64,000 bases of DNA from Polaribacter sp. BAL334. GTDB lineage: Bacteria > Bacteroidota > Bacteroidia > Flavobacteriales > Flavobacteriaceae. Location of the stretch: positions 1-64,000 of the forward strand of contig NZ_JADWOV010000310.1 of the NCBI RefSeq assembly GCF_015767435.1, read 5' to 3'. Both the position numbers and the translations under genes were made by a program. Below, piece by piece: positions 1-6,975 of the stretch (its first letter is position 1; each line of letters starts with the position of its first letter). The notes under the pieces were generated by a model, which was given only the letters and a program-made list of their open reading frames with translations, did no database searches and was not told where the DNA came from.

Positions 1-166
1 AACTTTAACGGATGTTACAGGAAAAACAATCCATAAATCTAAGGCTCAATTAACAATAGGTAAAAATGAATTAGCCTTTGACTTTAAAGTGAAATCGGGT
101 ATTTATCTATTAAAAGTATCAAGCAGCGAAGCAACGTATGGTACTACTAAAATTATTTTTAGATAA
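1..166 (+). CDS. C-terminal end of a type IX secretion cargo protein (partial)
   Basis: Only the last 54 codons are inside the window; the reading frame runs from base 2 to a TAA at 164-166. The peptide has the pattern of the type A sorting domain of the Bacteroidota type IX secretion system: a T-L-T-D-V-T-G-K beta strand, then S-G-I-Y-L-L-K-V, and a final T-T-K-I-I-F-R. In this family the domain directs export across the outer membrane and is removed at the cell surface. The function of the missing N-terminal part cannot be told. A good terminator follows within 25 bases. Confidence 0.8.
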   Translation, partial: TLTDVTGKTIHKSKAQLTIGKNELAFDFKVKSGIYLLKVSSSEATYGTTKIIFR

Positions 167-185
167 ATAAAGTATTGAATATCTA

Positions 186-222
186 ATAAAAAAAGACTGT
201 CAGAATTGACGGTCTTTTTTTT
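186..222 (+). terminator. Rho-independent terminator after the T9SS cargo gene
   Basis: The stem GACTGTCA / TGACGGTC closes a short GAAT loop, with one G-T wobble, and runs into eight T residues. It lies about 20 bases after the upstream stop codon. Confidence 0.8.
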
Positions 223-240
223 GATATCCATGTTAATGTA

Positions 241-438
241 AAATATTGTTTTAGTAAAAAGCATTTGTGAAATTCGCATTCACTTTATTCGAGAAATTCG
301 TGCAATTAGTGTCTTATCCTTTTCAAAAAATATTGCGCAAAGCATTCGTGAAATTTAATAGAAAATTAATTTGTGCTAATTCGTGTAATTAGTGTCTTAT
401 TCTTTTTAAAAAAATATTGCGAAAAGCATTCGTGAACT
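241..438. repeat. Decayed tandem repeat, about 83 bp period
   Basis: Two clear units begin at 296 and 379. Both contain ATTCGTG, then AATTAGTGTCTTAT, a run of T and A, ATATTGCG and AAAGCATTCGTGAA, with about five differences. A third, poorer partial copy precedes them (AAAGCATTTGTGAAATTCG at about 259). The gene-less stretch 167-617 holds this repeat and a terminator; no small ORF or RNA gene could be supported in it. Confidence 0.55.
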
Positions 439-617
439 TGCTTTAGGAAACAAAAAAAGGGTTTGATTGTTTTCGATACATATTATGTTTCGTTTTACCA
501 CACAAAAAACAATTGAATTCACAATGATAATTGTTGTTTCAGCTAGAGCATGGTTTAGATAACAATTTTCAAACATTTTTAAACGTTAACTTCAAATTCT
601 TTGTTATTTTTAGCCTC

Positions 618-1025
618 ATGAAAACGAGCTATACTTTACAGGATTTGCCCTCAATTGCGAAAGAAATTATTGCCATTGTGAACAATAAAACTCTTCTTTT
701 TTATGGTGAAATGGGTGTTGGAAAAACTACGCTGATTAAAGAAATTTGCTTGCAACTTGGAGTATTAGACAACATCTCCTCTCCTACTTTTTCATTGGTC
801 AATGAATATCAAACTGCTGAAAATGAATCCATATATCACTTTGATTTTTATAGAATTACCGATGAAACTGAGGCTTTAGACATCGGAATTGACGATTACT
901 TTTACAATGGCAATTGGTGTTTGATAGAATGGCCACAAAATATCAAAAATTTACTACCTTTAGATGCTGTTGAAATTCATCTTTCATTGAATGATGATGA
1001 CAAACGCACTATTCAACTAAACTAA
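618..1025 (+). CDS. tsaE: tRNA threonylcarbamoyladenosine biosynthesis ATPase TsaE
   Basis: TsaE is the ATPase partner of TsaB/TsaD in making the t6A37 modification on ANN-decoding tRNAs, in the cytoplasm. The 135-residue product has the P-loop GEMGVGKTT (about residues 30-38), S-S-P-T-F-S-L-V-N-E-Y, the H-F-D-F-Y-R-I segment and E-W-P, all family signatures, at the normal length. The ATG at 618 is chosen. A TTG 29 codons upstream would add residues unlike the family. The alanine-dehydrogenase-like gene follows after six bases, so the two are probably co-transcribed. Confidence 0.92.
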   Translation: MKTSYTLQDLPSIAKEIIAIVNNKTLLFYGEMGVGKTTLIKEICLQLGVLDNISSPTFSLVNEYQTAENESIYHFDFYRITDETEALDIGIDDYFYNGNWCLIEWPQNIKNLLPLDAVEIHLSLNDDDKRTIQLN

Positions 1026-1031
1026 TAAACT

Positions 1032-2228
1032 ATGAGTTCTTTTTCTCCTTTCAGTAAAGAAGATTTGCTACCCCAAGAAGAAATGCTTGAAATACAAAAA
1101 CGCAAAGGAGAGCTTTTTATAGGCTTGCCCAAAGAAACCTATTTGGGAGAAAAACGTGTTTGTTTGACTCCAGATGCTGTTTCTGCCTTGTGTGCGCATG
1201 GTCATCGAATTGTGGTAGAAACAGGCGCAGGTTTGCATGCAAGTTATTCTGACAAAGAATATTCAGAAGCAGGAGCCAAAATTTCTGATAATGTAGAAGA
1301 AGCCTTTAAATGTAACATTGTATTGAAAGTGGCGCCACCTACTGAAAAAGAAATTGGCTACATCAATCCTCAAACCATCTTGATTTCATCGCTTCAACTG
1401 AAAACACAATCCAAAGCCTATTTTGAGAATTTGGCAAAAAAAAGAATCACAGCTGTGGCATTTGATTTTATCAAAGACGAGCACAATTCTTATCCCATAG
1501 TAAAATCATTGAGCGAAATTGCAGGAACTGCATCTATTTTGATTGCGGCCGAATTGATGAGTGGCATTAACAAAGGAAATGGATTGCTGCTAGGAAATAT
1601 TGGAGGCGTGCCACCATCAAGTGTGGTGATTTTTGGTGCAGGCACTGTTGGCGAATACGCAGCAAAAACGGCTATTGGCTTGGGTGCTAGAGTGAAAGTA
1701 TTTGACAATTCCATCAGCAAACTTCGCAAATTGCAAGATTGTTTACATGCACCTATTTATACATCTACAGTGCAACCAAAATCGGTAGCCAAAGCGTTGA
1801 TGCGTTGTGATGTGGCTATTGGAGCCATCAGAGGAAAAAACAGATCGCCCATTTGCGCTACAGAAGACATGATCAAAACCATGAAAGAAGGTGCTGTGAT
1901 TGTGGATGTAAGTATTGATAGAGGTGGCTGTTTTGAAACTTCAAACGTTACTACACACAATACACCAACCTTTGTAAAACACGGAGTAATTCATTATTGT
2001 GTCCCCAATATTCCTGCCAGATATGCACGAACAGCTTCTGTATCCATCAGTAATATTTTTACTCCCTATTTGCTAAACATTGCCGAAGAAGGAGGATTTG
2101 AAAATTCGGCTCGATTTGATAGAAGTTTGCGAAACGGCATGTATTTTTATCATGGTATTTTAACCAATAAAACAGTTGCAGATTGGTTTGATTTGCCTTA
2201 CAGAGACATTAATTTATTGCTTATGTAA
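1032..2228 (+). CDS. Alanine dehydrogenase / transhydrogenase-alpha-like protein with altered active site
   Basis: The 398-residue protein has the AlaDh/PNT N- and C-terminal domains: G-L-P-K-E near residue 31, the substrate arginine R42, K99 in V-L-K-V-A-P-P, the NAD motif GAGTVG near 201-206, and D-V-S-I-D-R-G-G-C-F-E. It also carries a ~25-residue N-terminal extension. At the position of the catalytic histidine (H96 in alanine dehydrogenases) it has Q122. A canonical alanine dehydrogenase is encoded elsewhere in this window (12839-13924). I infer that this protein is not a normal alanine dehydrogenase. Its substrate is unknown. It is probably co-transcribed with tsaE. Confidence 0.8.
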   Translation: MSSFSPFSKEDLLPQEEMLEIQKRKGELFIGLPKETYLGEKRVCLTPDAVSALCAHGHRIVVETGAGLHASYSDKEYSEAGAKISDNVEEAFKCNIVLKVAPPTEKEIGYINPQTILISSLQLKTQSKAYFENLAKKRITAVAFDFIKDEHNSYPIVKSLSEIAGTASILIAAELMSGINKGNGLLLGNIGGVPPSSVVIFGAGTVGEYAAKTAIGLGARVKVFDNSISKLRKLQDCLHAPIYTSTVQPKSVAKALMRCDVAIGAIRGKNRSPICATEDMIKTMKEGAVIVDVSIDRGGCFETSNVTTHNTPTFVKHGVIHYCVPNIPARYARTASVSISNIFTPYLLNIAEEGGFENSARFDRSLRNGMYFYHGILTNKTVADWFDLPYRDINLLLM

Positions 2229-2251
2229 GTCTATTTCTTGGTTAAAAAAGG

Positions 2252-2259
2252 TATTTTTG
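2252..2259 (+). promoter_or_regulatory. Putative -7 box TATTTTTG upstream of the small membrane protein gene
   Basis: It matches the Bacteroidota TAnnTTTG element exactly, 17 bases before the ATG at 2277. No TTG lies at the ideal -33 distance; the nearest is 11 bases upstream. Confidence 0.4.
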
Positions 2260-2276
2260 CAGCATAAATTCATACA

Positions 2277-2645
2277 ATGTTACTGAAAAGAATTGGATAT
2301 TATTTGATAGGAGTTTCCATTGGAGCCATTGCTGTTTCCTATATTTGGAAACATAAAAACGCTTCTTTTGATTATGGAATGGACGCAAGAACACTGAAAA
2401 CCATTCGTATTAAAAAGCGATTGTATTCAAATGAAGCCTTGCAAACACTTCAAAATAAACAATTGGACACTACAGTAATCTCTAAGATTTTAAGAAACGC
2501 AGACGTGGATTTTAAAAAAGGAAAACCAAGACAAAAACCGTGTGCTGAGTACTATGTGACTGGCAAAGAGAGTCTGAAATACATCAGTTTGTATATTTCT
2601 AGATGCGATTCTACGGCAACTATTGAAAAGGTAATTATAGAGTAA
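2277..2645 (+). CDS. Small membrane-anchored protein, probably DUF4258 type
   Basis: The product is 122 residues. Residues 5-23 (I-G-Y-Y-L-I-G-V-S-I-G-A-I-A) form one N-terminal membrane segment, followed by a soluble basic domain with L-K-T-I-R-I-K-K-R-L-Y-S and a C-terminal Y-I-S-L-Y-I-S-R-C-D. This layout recalls the DUF4258-containing small proteins of flavobacteria, but I rely on memory of the family for that. The function is unknown. It sits between the dehydrogenase-like gene and the sirtuin on the same strand. Confidence 0.7.
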   Translation: MLLKRIGYYLIGVSIGAIAVSYIWKHKNASFDYGMDARTLKTIRIKKRLYSNEALQTLQNKQLDTTVISKILRNADVDFKKGKPRQKPCAEYYVTGKESLKYISLYISRCDSTATIEKVIIE

Positions 2646-2699
2646 ACCGTATTTTTAACTTTCAAGTTTTCATAACCAATACAAAGTTTTTCAAAAGCG

Positions 2700-3404
2700 A
2701 TGAAGCAAAAATTAGTGGTTCTTACAGGCGCAGGAATTTCAGCAGAAAGTGGCATCAAAACTTTTAGAGATGCTGATGGTTTGTGGGAAGGTCATGATGT
2801 GATGGAAGTGGCAACGCCTGAAGGTTTTGCGAAAAATCCTGCATTGGTTTTGGATTTTTACAATCAACGAAGAAGACAGTTGTTAGAAGTTTCTCCTAAC
2901 AAAGCACACTATAATTTGGTGGAATTAGAAAATCATTTTGAGGTAGCAATTATTACTCAAAACGTTGATGATTTGCACGAACGCGCAGGCAGTAAAAATG
3001 TAGTGCATTTGCATGGAGAACTTTTAAAAGTGCGAAGTACTAAAAATCCAACAAATATCATATCATGGAAAAACGATCTCAATTTAGGAGATGTTTGCCA
3101 ACAAAATAGTCAGTTGAGACCACATATAGTATGGTTTGGAGAAGAAGTACCTATGCTAGAAAAAGCAATTGAAATTACAGATAAAGCAGCCATCTTGGTG
3201 ATTATTGGCACCTCTATGCAAGTGTATCCTGCAGCGAGTTTGGTGCATTATATTCAGCCAAATACGCCTATTTATTTTATTGATCCCAATCCACAAATTT
3301 CTGCAAATCAGTTTCGTAATTTGACAATTATTGACGAGTTAGCGAGTATTGGAACAACAATTTTACATGATCTTTTACTACAAAATAAAAGAGCTACTAA
3401 GTAG
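2700..3404 (+). CDS. cobB: NAD-dependent protein deacylase (class III sirtuin)
   Basis: Sirtuins remove acyl groups from lysine side chains using NAD and release nicotinamide. The 234-residue protein shows GAGISAESGI (residues 10-19), the T-Q-N-V-D-D-L-H motif, catalytic H105 in V-V-H-L-H-G, and G-T-S-M-Q-V-Y-P. Y54 and R57 form the Y-x-x-R pair that in class III enzymes binds succinyl or malonyl groups, so desuccinylation or demalonylation is likely. The zinc-binding Cys4 cluster is missing; the only cysteine in the protein is in D-V-C-Q-Q. The stop codon lies inside the terminator stem. Confidence 0.9.
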   Translation: MKQKLVVLTGAGISAESGIKTFRDADGLWEGHDVMEVATPEGFAKNPALVLDFYNQRRRQLLEVSPNKAHYNLVELENHFEVAIITQNVDDLHERAGSKNVVHLHGELLKVRSTKNPTNIISWKNDLNLGDVCQQNSQLRPHIVWFGEEVPMLEKAIEITDKAAILVIIGTSMQVYPAASLVHYIQPNTPIYFIDPNPQISANQFRNLTIIDELASIGTTILHDLLLQNKRATK

Positions 3405-3412
3405 CTCTTTTA
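3387..3412. terminator. Bidirectional terminator after the sirtuin gene
   Basis: The 11-bp perfect stem AAAAGAGCTAC / GTAGCTCTTTT has a TAA loop. It ends the sirtuin transcript on + and could end a leftward RNA starting near 3543 on -, where the stem is followed by ATTTTG. Confidence 0.75.
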
Positions 3413-3466
3413 TGTTTAAATCTTCACAGTCTTTTCAAAAATCTTACCTTGGTAAAAATTTAAAAT

Positions 3467-3496
3467 AAGGGGTATTAAGGGGTGTTAAGGGGTGTT
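3467..3496. repeat. Three tandem 10-bp repeats (AAGGGGTGTT)
   Basis: On the plus strand the units read AAGGGGTATT, AAGGGGTGTT, AAGGGGTGTT, head to tail without spacing. The 10-bp period matches one helical turn. They lie inside the candidate small RNA. Confidence 0.85.
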
Positions 3497-3548
3497 TCGT
3501 TAGGGATACTTTTTTTTATGATTTACTACTTTCACTTTAATTACACTA

Positions 3549-3556
3549 CAAAGATA
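3549..3556 (-). promoter_or_regulatory. Putative -7 box TATCTTTG of the candidate small RNA
   Basis: It exactly matches TAnnTTTG on the minus strand. There is no TTG at the -33 distance, as expected if an activator is needed. The nearer operator half-site lies 48 bases upstream, the same distance as in the NO-operon promoter. Confidence 0.45.
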
Positions 3557-3603
3557 GTTTGCCTTTACTTTTTTTTTGAATAGATTTCGTTGTACTACAT
3601 TTT

Positions 3604-3638
3604 AGTATCGATGAATGAACTTGTTTATTTCGATGAAA
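3604..3638 (-). promoter_or_regulatory. Putative LytTR-type operator, two direct repeats 22 bp apart
   Basis: CGATGAA occurs at 3609-3615 and 3631-3637. The first lies in AGTATCGATGAATGA, a 15-base string repeated exactly at 9990-10004 on the other side of the signalling operon. Paired direct repeats one to two helical turns apart are the known layout of LytTR-domain binding sites. Assignment to the LytTR protein encoded at 3748-4461 is inference. Confidence 0.5.
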
Positions 3639-3747
3639 GCATATGAATACTACACACAATTGTGTTTTGAAGTTAAAACAAGAAAATGATTTTTTAGAAA
3701 GATTGAGAATCCTATGAATGAAAATAATAAAAAAACGATAAAAAAAA

Positions 3748-4461
3748 TTATAATAAATCCAAACGCTTCATCAGTTCAGGTCTATTTGAACGGCTTACAG
3801 GCACTACATCTTTTTTGATAAGAACGCTATTATCTTCAATATCAATGATTTTTTTCACGTTAATTATAAAAGAACGATGTACTTTTAAGAAAAGTGATGA
3901 TGGCAATTTGTCTTCAATCTTTTTCAAGGTAGAATGCACAACGTAATTTTTATCTTCTGTCTTAATATGAATATAATCCCCTTTTGCTTCAATTAGGTAA
4001 ATACTTGCAAGGTCTATTTTGATAAGACGTCTATCAATATTTACATAAAAATCATTTTGAATTGAAGGTTCTTTTTCGCTTTTAGCTTCTTTTATTTTTG
4101 GTTTTTTTGACCCTGAATTTTGTGCCTTAACAATCGCTTTTTCAAATCTTGGCAATTGAATTGGTTTCAACAAATAATCAATAACACATTCATACTCAAA
4201 AGCTTCAATAGCAAATTGAGGATCAGAAGTTGTTAAAATAATTTTTGGTGGATTTTTTAAAGTTTTGATAAAATCTAAGCCACTGAAATCAGGCATGTGA
4301 ATGTCTAGAAAAATAAGATCTACTTCATTTTCATTTAAAAACTTGATTGCTTGAATTGCACTCGAAAATTCTTCAACAACAGTAAGGTCGTTAAAGTTAT
4401 TAGAAAGAGTTTGAATGATAACTCTTGCCATTTTTTCGTCGTCAATTATTATGCAATTCAT
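3748..4461 (-). CDS. LytTR-family response regulator (REC-LytTR)
   Basis: This is the output regulator of the NO-signalling operon and its only DNA-binding protein. The 237 residues comprise a receiver domain (1-115; acidic D7/D8, phosphoacceptor D53 in F-L-D-I-H-M-P, K98 in L-L-K-P) and a LytTR DNA-binding domain (about 135-235, with Y-I-H-I-K and L-K-V-H-R-S-F-I-I-N). A lysine-rich linker joins them. It is the last gene of the operon, five bases after the Hpt gene. The paired CGATGAA repeats on both sides of the operon are candidate targets. Confidence 0.92.
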   Translation of the reverse strand: MNCIIIDDEKMARVIIQTLSNNFNDLTVVEEFSSAIQAIKFLNENEVDLIFLDIHMPDFSGLDFIKTLKNPPKIILTTSDPQFAIEAFEYECVIDYLLKPIQLPRFEKAIVKAQNSGSKKPKIKEAKSEKEPSIQNDFYVNIDRRLIKIDLASIYLIEAKGDYIHIKTEDKNYVVHSTLKKIEDKLPSSLFLKVHRSFIINVKKIIDIEDNSVLIKKDVVPVSRSNRPELMKRLDLL

Positions 4462-4466
4462 AGAAT

Positions 4467-4790
4467 TTAGATAGTTTTCAAAAAAGATGAAATTAATTGC
4501 AATAACTCTTCAAAACCTTCAAAACCTTCTAAATTATTGTTTTTAAGGTTGTGTTCATAGTCGTTTGCTAATTTATAACTTTTTTCGAGACCTAGAATAC
4601 TAATTTTCGGTTTCATTCTATGAACATTTGATGCAAGCTTTTTGAAATCTTTTTCTGCTAAGCTATCATAATATTCCTGCTGCTCTGTAGGAAATTCATT
4701 TTTAAGGACATCAATAAGCATTTGCTTTACAGCATCATCATCTCTAGCTAATTGATCAATGTAGTCTAAATTTGGTTCTTCTGAAATCAT
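4467..4790 (-). CDS. Histidine phosphotransfer (Hpt) protein
   Basis: The 107-residue helical protein passes phosphoryl groups between the operon's kinases and receivers. H57 lies in V-H-R-M-K-P-K-I-S-I-L-G-L, which fits the Hpt pattern of H, then K three residues later and G further on. Its ATG overlaps the stop codon of the upstream kinase gene (ATGA), so it is translationally coupled to it. A free-standing Hpt suggests that more than one kinase feeds one output regulator, as described for H-NOX/HnoK and NosP networks in Gammaproteobacteria. Confidence 0.85.
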   Translation of the reverse strand: MISEEPNLDYIDQLARDDDAVKQMLIDVLKNEFPTEQQEYYDSLAEKDFKKLASNVHRMKPKISILGLEKSYKLANDYEHNLKNNNLEGFEGFEELLQLISSFLKTI

Positions 4791-5836
4791 TTTTTAAGGG
4801 TAAAATAAAAAGTAGTTCCAACATTTATCGTTGATTCTAACCATATTTTACCTTGGTAAAGTTCTATAATTTTTTTGACAATTGAAAGCCCAATTCCAGA
4901 AGATTTATCATCATTCTCTAATTTTTTGAAAGCAATGAATATTTTATCAAAATAATTACTTTCAATTCCTTTGCCATTATCGCTTATTGAAAACTTCCAA
5001 AACGTATCTTCTAGCTCAAAATTTAAGGTGATTATGGCAATTTCTTTGTCATTAAATTTAATGCCATTTTCAATAATATTGGTAAATAATCGCTCTAAAG
5101 TATAAAAATCACCATGTATCACAGGAAGTTTTTCAGGGAGAATCAGTTCATATTTTTTAGTTGTTTCTATCTTTTTTATGACTGATGTTAAAACACTTTT
5201 TAAATCTATATTTTTAAATTTACTTTCAACTTTACTGACTTTTGAATATTCAGAAATTCCGTTAACAATATGATATAATTTATCAACGTTTTCCTGAATC
5301 AAATCTAATTTTTCTATCCCATCTTTGTCAATAGCATCTTTATAATCTTCTTTGATCCAAGAAGTTAAGGCATTTATGCTTTGCAAAGGCGATTTCAAAT
5401 CGTGTGAAACCATGTGAGCATAATAGTTGAGTTCGCGGTTTTGTTGCTCAACATTTTGAAGAATTTTATCTCTTTGATTATTAAACTTAATGATTTGTTT
5501 TGCTTGATGATCTATAAAATCAACAAGATTTGTAGTGTCAAGATCTAAATTGTCAAGACTATTATTTCCTTTTGAACTATATGATTTTAAGGTTTCAACA
5601 ATATCTTGTAATTTTCCAATAATCTTATTTTGAGCATCATACTCTTTCTTTAGTAACTTATTTGTCTGCGAAAGTTCTTCTGAACTAATTTTTGTGGCTC
5701 TTTGAAGCATCACAAATTGATCATCAAAAGTATGATATGACTTATTGACCGCATCCAAAAATAGCAACATATCTGGATGAGTCTTTAATTCATTGGTTAA
5801 ATATTTTCTAATTTGTCTGTTTAATAGTGAATTCAT
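4787..5836 (-). CDS. Cytoplasmic histidine kinase associated with the FIST sensor
   Basis: The 349-residue kinase has no membrane segment. Residues 1-130 are helical and coiled coil (N-R-Q-I-R-K-Y-L-T-N-E-L). They are followed by HisKA with the H-box M-V-S-H-D-L-K-S-P-L and HATPase_c with N-I-I-E-N-G-I-K-F, S-D-N-G-K-G-I and G-I-G-L-S-I-V-K-K. The start is the ATG at 5836, which overlaps the FIST gene's stop as ATGA; an upstream TTG at 5884 would overlap that gene by 52 bases. Coupling to the FIST protein suggests that it is that sensor's partner kinase. It resembles the kinase domain of the PAS kinase further upstream, so the two are probably paralogues. Confidence 0.88.
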   Translation of the reverse strand: MNSLLNRQIRKYLTNELKTHPDMLLFLDAVNKSYHTFDDQFVMLQRATKISSEELSQTNKLLKKEYDAQNKIIGKLQDIVETLKSYSSKGNNSLDNLDLDTTNLVDFIDHQAKQIIKFNNQRDKILQNVEQQNRELNYYAHMVSHDLKSPLQSINALTSWIKEDYKDAIDKDGIEKLDLIQENVDKLYHIVNGISEYSKVSKVESKFKNIDLKSVLTSVIKKIETTKKYELILPEKLPVIHGDFYTLERLFTNIIENGIKFNDKEIAIITLNFELEDTFWKFSISDNGKGIESNYFDKIFIAFKKLENDDKSSGIGLSIVKKIIELYQGKIWLESTINVGTTFYFTLKK

Positions 5837-6975
5837 TTTTCGCTTATTAAGGTAATTGTCATTGTTTGATTGTGCAATTGACAATTATTTTCTCCGTTAA
5901 AAGGGGCAATTTCACCATAGGAATACAATCCGCATATGGTTGTTTTATTTCCAACTACTTCCACTACTTCATCAACTTCTTCTTCAACGCGTTGATCAAG
6001 TACTAATTTTCTTCCAATACAACTTACCAAAATGGCAAGTTCTGGTGATTTTTCTCTTTGATGATTTGCTTTATTAGCAGCGATTTCAGCTGCATTAATA
6101 ATGCTGTCTACATTTGTCATCATCAATTGCACAGTAGAATTTTCGGCAATATCACCAGCCAAAATCATAGAATTATCCTTTTCATTGATGTTCAAAATAG
6201 TTCTTACAATTGATTCTTGTTCATTGCTAGATTTTACTTTCAATGGAAATAACAATGCTGCAGCAGGCAATTCTTTTGATTTTTCACCCAAATACTTTTT
6301 ATACAAATCAAGTGCGGGTTTGTGATCTAATTCGTATAAAATATTGTCTTTTGATTTTGTTACAATCCTTTCAGGTCCAAAAGGTGTCCAACCATCATTG
6401 ATAGCAAAAGAAATTTCTAAGTGTTCACCATAAAGACCAATGGCTACAATTTCGCCTGATTTCGGATTTTCATTATACGAACAAATTGTTTTTTCAAACC
6501 TAGCTGCATCACTACACAAAGCACCCGTGATTAAAATATCGTTGTTGGTAACTTTGTTCATACCATTTGCAAGTTGACTTCCATTGATGACACTTCCATC
6601 AGAAATTACCAAAACGTATTTTAAGTTTTCTTTGTCAAATTGTTGAATTAATGCATAACCAGCTTCATAACTATTTACAAACTGATTGTCATCTTTTACA
6701 TTGACCGTTTTAATTGCAAAACTACTTTTTTCGAATTCAATGGCTGTGATTGTAATTCCATCATCATCAACAGAATGTGAAGAAATATCTCCAGCTGAGG
6801 AACCAAATACGATTTCACCATCGTTAAATATTTCTTTGATTTCTTGATAGATTTTGTTACTTTCTAGCAAATACCTATTTCCAAAAACCAAAACTAGTGG
6901 TTTACTTAAAGGAATATTTTCTCCCAAATATTGCCAATCAGTGTCAATGTTTCTTCTTAGTTGTACTGTTTTCAT
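5833..6975 (-). CDS. FIST-domain sensor protein, NosP-like
   Basis: The 380-residue soluble protein has FIST_N (about 25-215: S-S-A-G-D-I-S, G-A-L-C-S-D-A) and FIST_C (about 220-370: W-T-P-F-G-P-E-R-I-V-T-K-S, and C-terminal G-L-Y-S-Y-G-E-I-A-P-F and L-H-N-Q-T-M-T). Some FIST proteins (NosP) bind haem and nitric oxide and control a partner kinase encoded next to them. Here the partner kinase gene follows with an ATGA overlap. The upstream gene (PAS kinase) also overlaps by ATGA. NO binding is inferred from family and context; other FIST proteins are thought to sense small ligands. Confidence 0.85.
   Translation of the reverse strand: MKTVQLRRNIDTDWQYLGENIPLSKPLVLVFGNRYLLESNKIYQEIKEIFNDGEIVFGSSAGDISSHSVDDDGITITAIEFEKSSFAIKTVNVKDDNQFVNSYEAGYALIQQFDKENLKYVLVISDGSVINGSQLANGMNKVTNNDILITGALCSDAARFEKTICSYNENPKSGEIVAIGLYGEHLEISFAINDGWTPFGPERIVTKSKDNILYELDHKPALDLYKKYLGEKSKELPAAALLFPLKVKSSNEQESIVRTILNINEKDNSMILAGDIAENSTVQLMMTNVDSIINAAEIAANKANHQREKSPELAILVSCIGRKLVLDQRVEEEVDEVVEVVGNKTTICGLYSYGEIAPFNGENNCQLHNQTMTITLISEK

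Larger units (their letters stand above)
3387..3545 (-). ncRNA. Candidate small RNA with three C-rich repeats
   Basis: A gene-less stretch (3405-3747) holds a minus-strand -7 box (3549-3556, TATCTTTG) and, about 155 bases downstream, the palindromic terminator at 3387-3412. No ORF of use lies between them. The predicted RNA would carry three copies of a 10-base unit (AACACCCCTT or AATACCCCTT) at 3467-3496. Repeated unpaired C-rich units are a common design in regulatory RNAs that base-pair with G-rich targets or titrate a protein. A LytTR-like operator pair sits upstream. Existence and strand are inferred from sequence signals only. Confidence 0.4.

Noticed and set aside
531..617. N-terminal extension of TsaE from a TTG codon
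   Set aside because: The added residues are unlike the family, and the ATG at 618 gives the normal length and N-terminus.
3467..3496. Tandem AAGGGGTGTT repeats as replication iterons
   Set aside because: Only three units, no initiator gene or DnaA boxes nearby, and chromosomal core genes all around.
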